64,000 nucleotides of DNA from an uncultured Maricaulis sp. GTDB lineage: Bacteria > Pseudomonadota > Alphaproteobacteria > Caulobacterales > Maricaulaceae. This document shows, piece after piece, positions 8,333 through 17,418 of this stretch; the stretch's first letter is position 1; every line of letters starts with the position of its first letter. The stretch is from the NCBI RefSeq assembly GCF_947259345.1, contig NZ_CAMYLS010000009.1, forward strand, positions 78,297 to 142,296. The letters are read 5' to 3'. The position numbers and the translations under genes were made by a program. The notes below the pieces were generated by a model. It saw nothing but the letters and a program-made list of their open reading frames with translations. It had not been told where the DNA came from and did no database searches.

Positions 8333-9607
8333 TCAGACGTCCGGTTCGACCTCGACCACGTCCACTGCGCGCCGGATGCCCGGGTGGTACCAGGCGATGA
8401 GGACGGCGATCACGCTCAGTACGACAGCGACATAATAGGGCACGAGGTGGCCCAGCTGGTTGTACATGAAGAGGCCGCCGACCGGACCGATGATGAAGCC
8501 GAGACCGGCCGTTGCGGTCGTGAGACCGGCGGCGCGGCCCTGCTCTTCCGGTTCCACGGCAATCGAGGCGCCACCGACAAAGCCGGATCGCGACAGGCCG
8601 AAGGCGAAGCTGATCAGGATATAGGCGGTGACGATACCGGCATAATTGGGCGCGATGATCATCAGGCCGAAACCGGCGATGGTGATAATGCCGCCGAGTG
8701 TCATCAGAACGCGCGGGCTGGCCTTGAGCGCCGGGATCACCACCAGCTGCGCCACGATCAGCGCCCCGGCCCCGGCCGCCAGCGCGATGGCGGACATCTG
8801 CAGGCCCTGATCCTCGTCCAGTCCCAACGAATCCATGATGAAGAAGGCCAGGGTGGACAGGCTCAGCGATTGCACGATCCAGGTCACACAGCCATAGCCG
8901 ACAAAGGGCGCGATGCGCGGGTCGGCGGCAAAGGCGAATTGTTTGAACGGATTGATCGGCCGGTTTTGCTGTTTGGGCGGTGATTGCTCCGGCAGGAAAT
9001 GCCAGACCGCCCAGGCGCCCAGGGCCACGGTGGCGGAAATGATCACCATGAAGATCGGCACACCGACCAGCTCGACCAGGGTCGCTGCCAGGGTCGGGCC
9101 GATCACCGCACCCATGCCGAAAGCCGCGGTCAGACCGGCCAGGGCTTCGGTCCGCTCCAGCGGCGTGGTGCGGTCGGCGACATAGGCCTGGGCGGCGGGG
9201 TTGGTGGCCGAGCCCAGCGAGCCGAACAGGGTTCGCGCCAGCGCCATGGCGAAAATGGCGGCCAGTGGCGGCACCCATCCGCTCTCCCCGGCCCAGGCGG
9301 CCGCCGCGAAGATCAGGGTCGAACAGGCGAACGCCGAAAGGCCGAAGACGATGAAGCCCTTGCGCCCGCGCCGGTCGGACAGGGCGCCCCAGATCGGGGT
9401 CATGGTCATGAAGAGGACGGCGGACACCGTGTAGATCGCGCCAACCCAGTATTCCGGCACCGCCAGGCCCCGCGCCAGCGGCGGCAGGATGGCGAACAGC
9501 ATGTTATTGCCGATCCCGGTCGCCATCAGGCACAGGAAAAGCAGGCGAAAGGCCTTGCGCCGCTCGGTCTGGCTGGACGGGTTGGTTGGATCATAGGGCG
9601 GCGTCAT
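8333..9607 (-). CDS. MFS transporter
   Basis: A 424-residue major facilitator of the drug:proton antiporter type with about 12 predicted membrane helices. The cytoplasmic loop 2-3 motif GALSDRRGRKGFIVFG is present. Helix 5 carries GLTAAFGMGAVIGPTLA, matching the antiporter motif C (GxxxGPxxGG-like). The protein most resembles tetracycline/bicyclomycin-type exporters; the substrate cannot be deduced. It is a single-gene unit transcribed towards mltB. The region upstream (9608-9794) is shared with divergent motA. Confidence 0.88.
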   Translation of the reverse strand: MTPPYDPTNPSSQTERRKAFRLLFLCLMATGIGNNMLFAILPPLARGLAVPEYWVGAIYTVSAVLFMTMTPIWGALSDRRGRKGFIVFGLSAFACSTLIFAAAAWAGESGWVPPLAAIFAMALARTLFGSLGSATNPAAQAYVADRTTPLERTEALAGLTAAFGMGAVIGPTLAATLVELVGVPIFMVIISATVALGAWAVWHFLPEQSPPKQQNRPINPFKQFAFAADPRIAPFVGYGCVTWIVQSLSLSTLAFFIMDSLGLDEDQGLQMSAIALAAGAGALIVAQLVVIPALKASPRVLMTLGGIITIAGFGLMIIAPNYAGIVTAYILISFAFGLSRSGFVGGASIAVEPEEQGRAAGLTTATAGLGFIIGPVGGLFMYNQLGHLVPYYVAVVLSVIAVLIAWYHPGIRRAVDVVEVEPDV

Positions 9608-9794
9608 GCGGCCAGACCTAGACCGCGTTCCGTCGAGCGTCCAACACCAAAACCGAAAGACGGCTATCTGTATTTGCCGACCGCCACCGGTAAACAGCCA
9701 TCTAACGCCCGTTCAACCGGACATTAAGCTTACCGCGCCATAGTACGCTCAAATCGGGTGGAAAAACCGCCTGGCAGATGTGGTGGACGGGTAG

Positions 9795-10667
9795 ATGTTT
9801 CAGATTATCGGCATTGTCGTCGTTTTCGTGATGGTGTTTGGCGGCTTCTCGCTCGCCGGTGGCCATTTCGACGTGATCATGAAGGCCTTGCCCTTCGAGA
9901 TGATGATGATTGGCGGCGCTGCCGTCGGCGCTTTCCTGATCGGCAACAAGCCGAAAACGGTGATGAAGACGCTGGGCGACCTGTCCAAGATCTTCACCGG
10001 CTCGAAGTGGAAGGGACAGGACTATACCGACCTCTTGTCACTCTTGTTTTTGCTAACAAAGACAATGAAGACAAAAGGGGTGATTGCGCTGGAAAGCCAT
10101 ATCGAGAACCCCAAGGAAAGCACCATCTTCACCCGTTATCCGCGCATCATGAAGGACCATTTCGCGGTCGACTTCATCTGCGACACGCTGCGCATGATGA
10201 CGATGAATCTGGAAGATCCGCACCAGGTTGAGGACGCGATGGAAAAGCAGCTGGAAAAGCACCATCACGAAGCCGCCGATCCGGCCCATGCCATGCAGAC
10301 CATGGCCGATGGCCTGCCGGCCCTGGGCATCGTTGCCGCCGTGCTGGGTGTCATCAAGACGATGGGCGCGATCGAAAGCCCGCCGGCCGTCCTCGGTGGC
10401 TATATCGGCGGCGCGCTGGTCGGAACCTTCCTTGGCGTCTTTATCGCCTACGGCTTTGTCGGTCCGTTCGCGGCCTATATGCAGGCTGTCTATGATGAAG
10501 AGCATGCCTTCTACAAGATTATCCAGGATGTGCTGGTGGCCCACCTGCACGGCAATGCCGCCCAGATCTCCGTCGAGATCGGCCGCGGTGGCGTGCCTTC
10601 CAAGATGCAGCCCAGCTTTGTCGAGCTGGAAACAGCCCTGGACCAAATTCCCGCCGAAGCAGCCTGA
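9795..10667 (+). CDS. motA: Flagellar motor stator protein MotA
   Basis: A 290-residue inner-membrane stator subunit that conducts ions with MotB to drive the flagellum. Four membrane helices are visible: residues 1-20, about 30-50, then 170-195 and 203-225. The conserved TMADGLPALGIVAAVLGVIKTM precedes helix 3 and GGYIGGALVGTFLGVF is helix 4. The cytoplasmic loop contains the charged region contacting FliG. No motB follows; a terminator does. In Caulobacter motA and motB are also unlinked (known), so this is not a broken operon. Length matches the family. Confidence 0.95.
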   Translation: MFQIIGIVVVFVMVFGGFSLAGGHFDVIMKALPFEMMMIGGAAVGAFLIGNKPKTVMKTLGDLSKIFTGSKWKGQDYTDLLSLLFLLTKTMKTKGVIALESHIENPKESTIFTRYPRIMKDHFAVDFICDTLRMMTMNLEDPHQVEDAMEKQLEKHHHEAADPAHAMQTMADGLPALGIVAAVLGVIKTMGAIESPPAVLGGYIGGALVGTFLGVFIAYGFVGPFAAYMQAVYDEEHAFYKIIQDVLVAHLHGNAAQISVEIGRGGVPSKMQPSFVELETALDQIPAEAA

Positions 10668-10692
10668 TCCAACAAGGCGCACACGGGTTCCT

Positions 10693-10727
10693 GGCGCGGA
10701 GTCGAAAGGCTCCGCGCCTTTGTTTTT
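10693..10727 (+). terminator. Rho-independent terminator after motA
   Basis: A perfect 9-bp stem GGCGCGGAG / CTCCGCGCC (10693-10701 with 10710-10718), with an 8-base loop, is followed by TTTGTTTTT. It ends the motA transcript 25 bases after the stop. Confidence 0.9.
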
Positions 10728-10786
10728 GTGCAATCCCTCAACCCGCCGGGGCTGGCAGCGCCGCGATTTGGGTTTAGAAGGGCGGC

Positions 10787-11353
10787 ATGAAAATCAAGGA
10801 CAGCGAAATCCTCATCGTGCCCGGCCTGGGCAATGCCTCGCCCTTCCATTGGCAGAGCCGCTGGCAGGACAAGATGTCCACCGCGCGCCGGGTCGAGCAG
10901 GCTGACTGGCACCAGCCGCGGCGCGGCGCCTGGACGGCGCGTCTGGTTGAAGAGGTCGAAAAGGCGAAAAAGCCGGTCATCCTGGTGGCGCACTCTGTCG
11001 GTGTGCTCACGGTGGCTCATGCCGCGCCGGATCTGGGCGACAAGGTCGCAGGGGCCTTCCTGGTCGGCGCTTCCGACTGGGAGCGTCCCGAGCTCAAGGA
11101 CAAGTATGGCGATCACGGTTTCGACCCGGTCCCGCGCGAGCCCCTAGGCTTTCCCGGCCTGATGCTTGCCAGCTCCAATGACCCGACCTGCAAGCTGATC
11201 AAGGCCGAGGCCTGGGCGCGTGATTGGGGAATCCGCTTTGGCAATGCCGGCGAGGCCGGGCATTTCGAGCCGGAAAGCGGGCATGGCCCCTGGCCGGAAG
11301 GTCTGATGGCCTTCGCCAAATTCACCCAGTCGCTCGGCACGCAGCCGGAATGA
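10787..11353 (+). CDS. RBBP9/YdeN-family serine hydrolase
   Basis: Small (188-residue) alpha/beta hydrolase. The start LIVPGLGNASPFHWQSRWQ and nucleophile elbow VAHSVGVLTVAHAA (Ser about residue 71) are diagnostic for the RBBP9/DUF1749-like family; His in GEAGHFEPESGHGPWPEG completes the triad. No signal peptide, so cytoplasmic. Bacterial members are esterases of unknown natural substrate. The stop overlaps the start of mnmC (ATGA), so the two are translationally coupled, although no functional link is known. Confidence 0.85.
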   Translation: MKIKDSEILIVPGLGNASPFHWQSRWQDKMSTARRVEQADWHQPRRGAWTARLVEEVEKAKKPVILVAHSVGVLTVAHAAPDLGDKVAGAFLVGASDWERPELKDKYGDHGFDPVPREPLGFPGLMLASSNDPTCKLIKAEAWARDWGIRFGNAGEAGHFEPESGHGPWPEGLMAFAKFTQSLGTQPE

Positions 11354-13092
11354 CCACCGACGGGCTGTATTGCGAGCCCGCCACGCTCGACTGGTCGCAG
11401 GCCAGTGGACCGCGGGCCAGCGATTATGGCGATGTCTATTTCTCCGCCGAGGACGGCCTTGCCGAGACGCAGGCGGTCTTCCTGAAAGCCTGTCAGCTGC
11501 CGGAGGCCTGGACGGGCCGTCGCCAATATGTGGTCGGCGAATTGGGCTTTGGCACCGGGCTCAATGCGCTGGGGCTGTGGCAGCTCTGGCGCGATGAAGG
11601 GCCCGTTGATGGCTGGCTCGATTTCATCTCGGTCGAGAAACATCCGCTTGATCGCGACGCGGCGGCGCGGGCGCTCACGGCCTGGCCGCATCTCTCCGAT
11701 CTGGCTGCGCGCCTGCTCGCGCAATGGCCGAGCCGTCTGAAAGGCCCTCAGCGTCTGGTCTTTCCCGACGACCGCTTCGCCATCACGATTTTCCAGGACG
11801 AGGTCGAGGCCGCGCTGGCCCAGATGCGCGGCCCTGTGGATGCCTGGTTCCTCGACGGGTTTGCGCCGGACCGCAATGCGGCCATGTGGTCGCAGGGTGT
11901 TTTCAATCGCATTGGCGAGTTGTCCGCACCGGGTGCGCGGGTCGGGACCTTTACCGTCGCCGGTTTCGTCCGTCGTGGTCTCGCCGAAGCCGGGTTCGAT
12001 GTGGTCAAGCAGCGGGGCTTCGGGCGCAAGCGTGAGCGCCTGGAGGCGGTCTGGCCGGGCGGGCTCGGCGTCCGCTCGGGCTCAGTCGGCGCGGGTCCGG
12101 TCGCGGTCATCGGGGCCGGCATTGCCGGGGCGTCACTGGTTCAGGCCCTGCGCGCACGCGGCATCGAGACCCGTCTGATCGATGCGGGCGGACCCGGTGC
12201 GGGCGCCTCCGGCGCGCCGGCCGGCCTGCTGACACCACGTCTGGAAAAGGCTGACCGCCCGCATGTCCGTGCAACGTTGGCGGCTTTTGATTTTGCGCGC
12301 CGTCTCTATGACGGGCGCGACGGCTTTCATGCCGAAGCGGTAATACGTTTGCCCAAGGATGAGCGCGAGGCGGATCGCTTTGCCGTGCTGGCCGACTGGA
12401 TGCCGGATCATCTCGTCTGGACTGGCACGCAGCTGGAAATGGTCTGCGCGGGACGGTTCGAGCCGCGGCGCCTTATCAGCACGCTGCTTGGCGAGAAGGC
12501 TTGCCTGTCTGCGCGGGTCGCACGGATCGACCCGACGTCCGACGGGCTGAGTGTGGTGGACGATCAGGGCCATCGCCTGGACGAGGTCGCGCATGTGATC
12601 CTGGCGGTTGGAGCGGGTCTGTCGGCCTTTCATGACGATATCGAGTTGAGCGCCGGACAATTGGCGGTGTTTGACGGTGAAGCCCCGGACCGGTCGGTCA
12701 GTTGGGGGCATTATGCCTGCCGCGCGGGATCCGGAGTATTGGTCGGAGCGACCCATGTCCGAGGCGAGCATGTTTTGCCAGACGACGAGGCCGAGGCCGG
12801 TTTCCGCGCCGCAATGGCCGAGAGCCTCCCGGGCGTTGCGCTGGGCCCGGTCAAGGAACGCTGGGGCGCGGTTCGCGCGGCGACACCGGACCGCCTGCCA
12901 ATTCTGGGGCAGGTCAGGCCGGGCGTGTCTGTGCTGGGTGGCTTGGGATCGCGCGGCTTCGCCCATGCGCCCTTGCTGGCGGACGCGCTGGTCAGTGAAT
13001 TGACGGGCGGTGGTGCCGTTCTGGAACAGGCCGGACTGGAGACGTTGGCACCGTCACGCTTCGCCGAGCGACGGGCCCGAAAGGGCCGGTAG
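11350..13092 (+). CDS. mnmC: Bifunctional tRNA wobble-uridine modification enzyme MnmC
   Basis: A 580-residue two-domain enzyme completing mnm5s2U34 in tRNA. The N-terminal MnmD methyltransferase domain has the SAM loop ELGFGTGLNALGLW (about residue 62) and DAWFLDGFAPDRNAAMWS. The C-terminal FAD oxidase begins with VAVIGAGIAGASLVQALRARG (about residue 254) and ends with GLGSRGFAHAPLLA. The oxidase removes the carboxymethyl group and the methyltransferase then methylates the amine. The start is the ATG overlapping the upstream stop; an in-frame start at 11224 would lie inside the hydrolase gene. Confidence 0.95.
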   Translation: MTTDGLYCEPATLDWSQASGPRASDYGDVYFSAEDGLAETQAVFLKACQLPEAWTGRRQYVVGELGFGTGLNALGLWQLWRDEGPVDGWLDFISVEKHPLDRDAAARALTAWPHLSDLAARLLAQWPSRLKGPQRLVFPDDRFAITIFQDEVEAALAQMRGPVDAWFLDGFAPDRNAAMWSQGVFNRIGELSAPGARVGTFTVAGFVRRGLAEAGFDVVKQRGFGRKRERLEAVWPGGLGVRSGSVGAGPVAVIGAGIAGASLVQALRARGIETRLIDAGGPGAGASGAPAGLLTPRLEKADRPHVRATLAAFDFARRLYDGRDGFHAEAVIRLPKDEREADRFAVLADWMPDHLVWTGTQLEMVCAGRFEPRRLISTLLGEKACLSARVARIDPTSDGLSVVDDQGHRLDEVAHVILAVGAGLSAFHDDIELSAGQLAVFDGEAPDRSVSWGHYACRAGSGVLVGATHVRGEHVLPDDEAEAGFRAAMAESLPGVALGPVKERWGAVRAATPDRLPILGQVRPGVSVLGGLGSRGFAHAPLLADALVSELTGGGAVLEQAGLETLAPSRFAERRARKGR

Positions 13093-13102
13093 CGCCCGCT
13101 GA

Positions 13103-13342
13103 CTAGATGGCGACCCGATAGCTGGGTGTTTCGACCGCGCCGATCCGCAAGGCGGCGAGCGGACAGCCGGAATTCAGGCATTCCACATTGAGATCGACAT
13201 CAAGGCCGCGCTGGCGGGAGACTTCCAGTTCGACCGGGCCGACCGAAATGGCGACGGCGGCGCCGGCCGCGTAGGGAATGGCCACGGGCAGGCCCAGGCT
13301 GCCTGATACCAGACACCCGATCAGCGCTGTCTTCGTCAACAT
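13103..13342 (-). CDS. Small exported protein of unknown function
   Basis: A 79-residue protein from ATG 13342 with a strong GGGAGAG ribosome site. Residues 1-31 are hydrophobic (TALIGCLVSGSLGLPVAIPYAAGAAVA), resembling a signal peptide or membrane anchor. The rest, VELEVSRQRGLDVDLNV then ECLNSGCPLAALRIG, contains two Cys five residues apart that could form a disulfide or bind a ligand in the periplasm. I recognise no family. It lies between convergent mnmC and the divergent glycosyltransferase gene. The ribosome site and signal-like start argue it is real. Confidence 0.6.
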   Translation of the reverse strand: MLTKTALIGCLVSGSLGLPVAIPYAAGAAVAISVGPVELEVSRQRGLDVDLNVECLNSGCPLAALRIGAVETPSYRVAI

Positions 13343-13489
13343 CTGTCTCTCCCGGAATGTGTGCCTCGGTCCTGTGATGCCGCCGCGGCGCCTTTTGGAT
13401 GCACGACGTGTCAGAAATTCGGCGCGGGTTTTGCACGGGACGCGGGCAAGCGCGCGATCTGACGCGTATCGAGACAAGAGTGGTGCAAC

Positions 13490-14374
13490 ATGGTCATGGC
13501 TACGGGTGAGAGTTTCGTCGACCGGCGTTCCGGTTCGCGACATGTCTGGTTCCTGAACTCGGCCTTCGACAAGATCGGCATGGATGTCGCCCTGCGCCGG
13601 ATCACCGAGCGCGAGCCGACCCAGCCCTTCGCCTTTGTCGTGACCCCCAATGTCGACCATCTGGTGCGCCTTGAAACCGATACCGTTCTCGCAACGCTCT
13701 ACGCCCAGGCCTGGCTCACCGTCTGTGACAGCCGGGTCCTCGAGCTGATCGGCCGGATTTCCGGCGAGACGATTGATGTCACGCCCGGATCGGATTTGAC
13801 CGAACGCCTGTTTGACACCGTCATTGATCCCGACGCGCCGCTGACCATCATTGGCGGCGATCAGGCGGTGATCGACGCGGTCACCAATCGCTATGGCCTG
13901 ACGGATGTCCGTTGGCATGAACCACCCATGGGGCTGCGCAACGACCGTGAGGCGGTCGAGGAATGCGCGAAATTCGTCGCCGAGAATCCCTCACGTTTCA
14001 CGTTCTTCTGTGTCGGCTCGCCGCAACAGGAAATGATCGCCGAGGCCTGTCTGGACCGGGGCGACTGCACCGGTGTGGGTCTGTGTGTCGGCGCCTCACT
14101 CGACTTTCTCGCCGGCGCGGCTCAACGGGCTCCGGTCTGGATGCAGAAGGCACGCCTGGAATGGCTGCACCGCCTCTGCCAGGAGCCCGCTCGCATGTGG
14201 CGTCGCTATCTGGTCGAAGGTCCTAAAGTCCTGCTCCTGTGGCGTCGCTGGCGCAAGACGCGCCGCTCCATGCGCAAACTGGAAATGGCGCTGGGCGCGC
14301 CCGATCGGGTCAAGGAACGCAATCTGCACCTGCGCATCCGAAACCTGGAGCGCGAACTCGCCGCGCGCGACTGA
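13490..14374 (+). CDS. WecG/TagA/CpsF family glycosyltransferase
   Basis: A 294-residue GT26 enzyme that transfers a sugar (ManNAc or ManNAcA in characterised members) from a UDP donor onto a lipid-linked acceptor at the inner membrane. Diagnostic segments are FVVTPNVDHLVRLE (the TPN motif, about residue 55), LTVCDSRVLELIGR, a Rossmann-like LTIIGGDQAVIDAV and FFCVGSPQQEMIAE followed by VGASLDFLAG and WLHRLCQEPARMWRRYL. Roughly the last 50 residues are basic and helical, as expected for membrane association. It probably contributes to surface polysaccharide, although it sits 30 kb from the main cluster. Confidence 0.9.
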   Translation: MVMATGESFVDRRSGSRHVWFLNSAFDKIGMDVALRRITEREPTQPFAFVVTPNVDHLVRLETDTVLATLYAQAWLTVCDSRVLELIGRISGETIDVTPGSDLTERLFDTVIDPDAPLTIIGGDQAVIDAVTNRYGLTDVRWHEPPMGLRNDREAVEECAKFVAENPSRFTFFCVGSPQQEMIAEACLDRGDCTGVGLCVGASLDFLAGAAQRAPVWMQKARLEWLHRLCQEPARMWRRYLVEGPKVLLLWRRWRKTRRSMRKLEMALGAPDRVKERNLHLRIRNLERELAARD

Positions 14375-14420
14375 TCCGGGTTGATTGCCTTTTGCAGCGG
14401 TGCGGCATAGCGTCCGCGCC

Positions 14421-14590
14421 GTGATGGTTCCCTCACGGGAGTAATAGGGAAGCTGGTCAGGCCCTCGGGCCAAGTCCAGCGCTGTTCCCGCAGCCGTAGG
14501 CGGTGAGCGGTGAGGCACAAAGCCACTGGGGGCGACCCTGGGAAGGCGCTTCATTCGCACTGACCCGCAAGCCGGAAGACCTGCCGTCAC
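14421..14590 (+). promoter_or_regulatory. Cobalamin (AdoCbl) riboswitch
   Basis: The leader of btuB carries the ordered elements of the cobalamin aptamer: GGTTCCC then TAATAGGGAAGCTGGT (P3 region), CCAGCGCTGTTCCCGCAGCCGT, AAAGCCACTGGG and GGGAAGGCG, then the B12-box-like GACCCGCAAGCCGGAAGACC. About 125 bases separate it from the btuB start, enough for an expression platform that hides the ribosome site. Binding of B12 should switch off the whole uptake operon (known for the family). Confidence 0.93.
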
Positions 14591-14714
14591 TGTCGTCTGT
14601 CCGCTCGTGCGGGAGCTCACGAGACCGGCGCGGTATTTTCCGTTTCTGACGACTCCTCTGCAACCCGCTCGCGGCCGAACGGCCCCGGGCCTGACTGCTA
14701 TGGAGACGTGGCAC

Positions 14715-16613
14715 ATGCGTATGAAAACCTGGCACCAGCTCTGTCTGGCCGCCTCTTGTCTAAGCCTTCCCGTATCGGCTTTCGCTCAGGCGAGCGACGA
14801 AACCGAGATCATTTATGTCACTGCGGCGCGGGTCGCGCTGCCGGCCGATCAAGCGACTTCCAGCATCACGCTTCTGGATGCCGATCTGCTTGAGGCGCGC
14901 GGGGCCAGCTTCGCCGCGGACGCCCTGCGGGCCGTGCCCGGCCTGGCCGTGTCGCGGTCCGGCGCGCCCGGCTCCCTGACCCAGATTCGTGCCCGCGGCG
15001 CCGAGGCCAATCATGTCCTGGTGCTGATCGACGGTGTCGAGGCCTCCAATCCCTTCACCGGCGAAGCCGATTTCTCGCACTATGCCTTTGACGATTTGGC
15101 ATCGATCGAGGTCGCGCGGGGCGAGCAGTCTGCCCTTTGGGGAGCGGATGCCATCGGCGGGGTCATCCGCCTCAACTCACGGCGTCCTCAGACCCGGTTC
15201 GAAGCGGGCGGTCGCATCGAGGGGGGAAGTTTCGATACCCGGCGGCTGAGCCTCCAGGCCGGCGCCGAGTTTGGCCATCACTGGCTTTCCGGCAGCGTCA
15301 GCGACTACCAAAGCGACGGCATCGATGTGTCGGGCCTGGGCGGCGAGCGCGACGGCTATGCCAACACCGTCCTCGCTGTTTCCGGCGGTTATCAGCTTGG
15401 CGAGGCCTGGCGGCTCGAAGGAACGGCGCGGCGAATTGCCAGCGAGAGCGATTATGACAGCGATACCGATTTCGATGGACGTCTGGACAATGTCGACCTG
15501 CGCACCGATGGCGAGACCGTGCTGGCGCGGCTGGCCCTGCTGGGAGATCAGCAATGGGGCGATGTGCGGCTCAGCCATGAAGCGGCGCTGCAATTGACCG
15601 ACGACACGTCGCGCTCCTTGTCGGCCGGGACGCAATCATCGCGCGCCCTCGGTCAGCGATTGCAGGCGCACTACGAAATGACAGGGCATTGGGAGACCGG
15701 GCCCTATCAGCACCGCCTGACCGGTCTGGTCGAGCATGATCGTGACCGCCTGAAATCCTTCTCAGGTGTGGGCGCGGGTTCGAACCAGACACGGCGACTT
15801 GAGGCCGACGCGCTGGGTTTCGACTATGGCCTGTCGCGCGGCGTATTCGATTTCACCGCGTCAGCGCGGCATGATGCCCACTCCCTGTTCGCGGACTCGA
15901 CGACCTGGCGCATCGGCGCCGGTTGGGACTTCGATACGCTGGGCGGTCGCTTGCGCGCGAATTTCGGAGAAGCGGTCAAGAATCCGGGCGTCTATGAGTT
16001 GTTCGGCTTCTTTCCGGGATCGTTCAACGGCAATCCCAATCTCGTGCCGGAGGAGTCGAAAGGCTGGGAAATTGCCTGGGACCAGAGCCTGCTGGGTGAC
16101 GCAGCCAGCCTGTCACTGGTCTATTTCAACTCCGAGCTGGAAAATGAAATCTACACTGATTTCGGGTCTTTCCCGGCGACGGCCCTCAATGCCGGCACAC
16201 GGTCGGATCGTCAGGGTGTGGAAATGTCCATTGCCTGGGATATCGACGCGAGCTGGTCGGTCTTTGCGTCGGCCACCCTGCTGGAAAGCGAAGAGAACGG
16301 GGTCGCGGAAATCCGCCGTCCGGAACGCCTGGCGTCACTGACCTTGTCCTGGGCGCCGACCGACGGGCCGCTGTCCGCATCGGTGACCCTCGATCATACC
16401 GGCGACCAGACCGATACGGATTTCGGCATCTTCCAGCCCGTGGTTCTGGACGCCTATACGCTGGTCGGCGGTCAGGTCGGCTGGGAAGTCAGAGAGGGTG
16501 TCGAAATCTATGCGCGCGGGGATAACCTGCTTGATGAGGAGTATCAGGATGTCTTCGGCTATCACACGCCGGGTCGTGGCCTGTTTCTCGGCCTGCGCCT
16601 CACTCATCGCTAG
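14715..16613 (+). CDS. btuB: TonB-dependent vitamin B12 receptor BtuB
   Basis: A 632-residue outer-membrane receptor importing cobalamin with TonB energy. Start ATG 14715 has GGAGAC seven bases upstream and gives a clean signal peptide (LCLAASCLSLPVSAFAQ). The TonB-box-like ETEIIYVTAARV follows, then the plug domain (SITLLDADLLEARG, AVPGLAVSRSGAPGS, IRARGAEANHVLVLIDGVE, ARGEQSALWGADAIGGVI), then a 22-strand barrel ending in GLFLGLRLTHR. Short length and the riboswitch support the B12 substrate. The downstream btuF start lies 65 bases inside its 3' end. Confidence 0.93.
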   Translation: MRMKTWHQLCLAASCLSLPVSAFAQASDETEIIYVTAARVALPADQATSSITLLDADLLEARGASFAADALRAVPGLAVSRSGAPGSLTQIRARGAEANHVLVLIDGVEASNPFTGEADFSHYAFDDLASIEVARGEQSALWGADAIGGVIRLNSRRPQTRFEAGGRIEGGSFDTRRLSLQAGAEFGHHWLSGSVSDYQSDGIDVSGLGGERDGYANTVLAVSGGYQLGEAWRLEGTARRIASESDYDSDTDFDGRLDNVDLRTDGETVLARLALLGDQQWGDVRLSHEAALQLTDDTSRSLSAGTQSSRALGQRLQAHYEMTGHWETGPYQHRLTGLVEHDRDRLKSFSGVGAGSNQTRRLEADALGFDYGLSRGVFDFTASARHDAHSLFADSTTWRIGAGWDFDTLGGRLRANFGEAVKNPGVYELFGFFPGSFNGNPNLVPEESKGWEIAWDQSLLGDAASLSLVYFNSELENEIYTDFGSFPATALNAGTRSDRQGVEMSIAWDIDASWSVFASATLLESEENGVAEIRRPERLASLTLSWAPTDGPLSASVTLDHTGDQTDTDFGIFQPVVLDAYTLVGGQVGWEVREGVEIYARGDNLLDEEYQDVFGYHTPGRGLFLGLRLTHR

Positions 16614-17418
16614 CCCGGCTTTGGCGCGGGAAGAGGCGGTACCGCACAGTGGTATCGCCTCGACCTCGCTGTGCGCGGACACTTATGTGCTGGCCCTGGC
16701 TCCGGAGGACGCGATCGCGGCCCTGTCCTGGCAGGTTGATCAGCCGGTCTCCGCGGCACCGCCCTGGTCGCGCGCGCTGCCCAAGGCGTGGCCCGATGCC
16801 GCGCGCCTGCTGGAATTGTCGCCCGCGCTGACCGTGTTCGGAACCGGTGAGGGCGGGCGGACGGCCCGTTTGCTCGAACGCGCCGGTCACTCGGTCTTGG
16901 AGCTCGCTTGGGCTGATGATTTCGAGGCGGTACGCGATAACCTGCACGCGCTTGGCCTGGCCACGGGACGGGCCAGAGACGCTGCTGCGGTGGTCGCCGG
17001 GATCGACCAACGCCTGGAACGTCTCAACGAGCGGGCGGCTGCGCGGTTGCGCGCGCCCCGCATCCTCTATCTGAGCGCATCGGGTGGTTCGGCCGGCGCC
17101 GGCACCTATGTCGATGCGGCCATTGCCGCCGCTGGCGGTGTCAATGTCATGGCTGAGCGCGGGGCGATCGGCTGGACCCGCTCGGATCCGGAACTGGCGC
17201 TGGGCCTGGAGGCCGATATCGTTCTGACCAGCTTCTTTGCCGATGGCTATGCAAGCACCTTCAATCGGGCGCGCCGTCACGCCGCCTATCGGCGTCTTCT
17301 CGAACATCCGGCCCGGGCCGAGATACCGGCCGGCGTCTGGCCTTGCGCCGGGCCTCGTTTGATCGACGCGGCTGAGTTGATTGCTGACGCCATTGACGCC
17401 TGGGAGCGTGACCGATGA
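16549..17418 (+). CDS. btuF: Periplasmic cobalamin-binding protein BtuF
   Basis: A 290-residue helical-backbone substrate-binding protein delivering B12 to the BtuCD transporter. ATG 16549 has GAGGAG seven bases upstream and gives a signal peptide ending ASPALA. The two lobes start at STSLCADTYVLALAPED and about residue 150; LELSPALTVFGTGEGGRTARLLERAG and EADIVLTSFF are typical family segments. The coding start overlaps btuB in another frame by 65 bases, so translation is probably coupled. The stop overlaps btuC by ATGA. Confidence 0.9.
   Translation: MSSAITRRVVACFSACASLIASPALAREEAVPHSGIASTSLCADTYVLALAPEDAIAALSWQVDQPVSAAPPWSRALPKAWPDAARLLELSPALTVFGTGEGGRTARLLERAGHSVLELAWADDFEAVRDNLHALGLATGRARDAAAVVAGIDQRLERLNERAAARLRAPRILYLSASGGSAGAGTYVDAAIAAAGGVNVMAERGAIGWTRSDPELALGLEADIVLTSFFADGYASTFNRARRHAAYRRLLEHPARAEIPAGVWPCAGPRLIDAAELIADAIDAWERDR

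Noticed and set aside
9608..9794. Possible CtrA box upstream of motA (GTAA, about eight bases, CTAAC)
   Set aside because: Spacing and half-sites do not fit TTAA-N7-TTAA well enough to claim.
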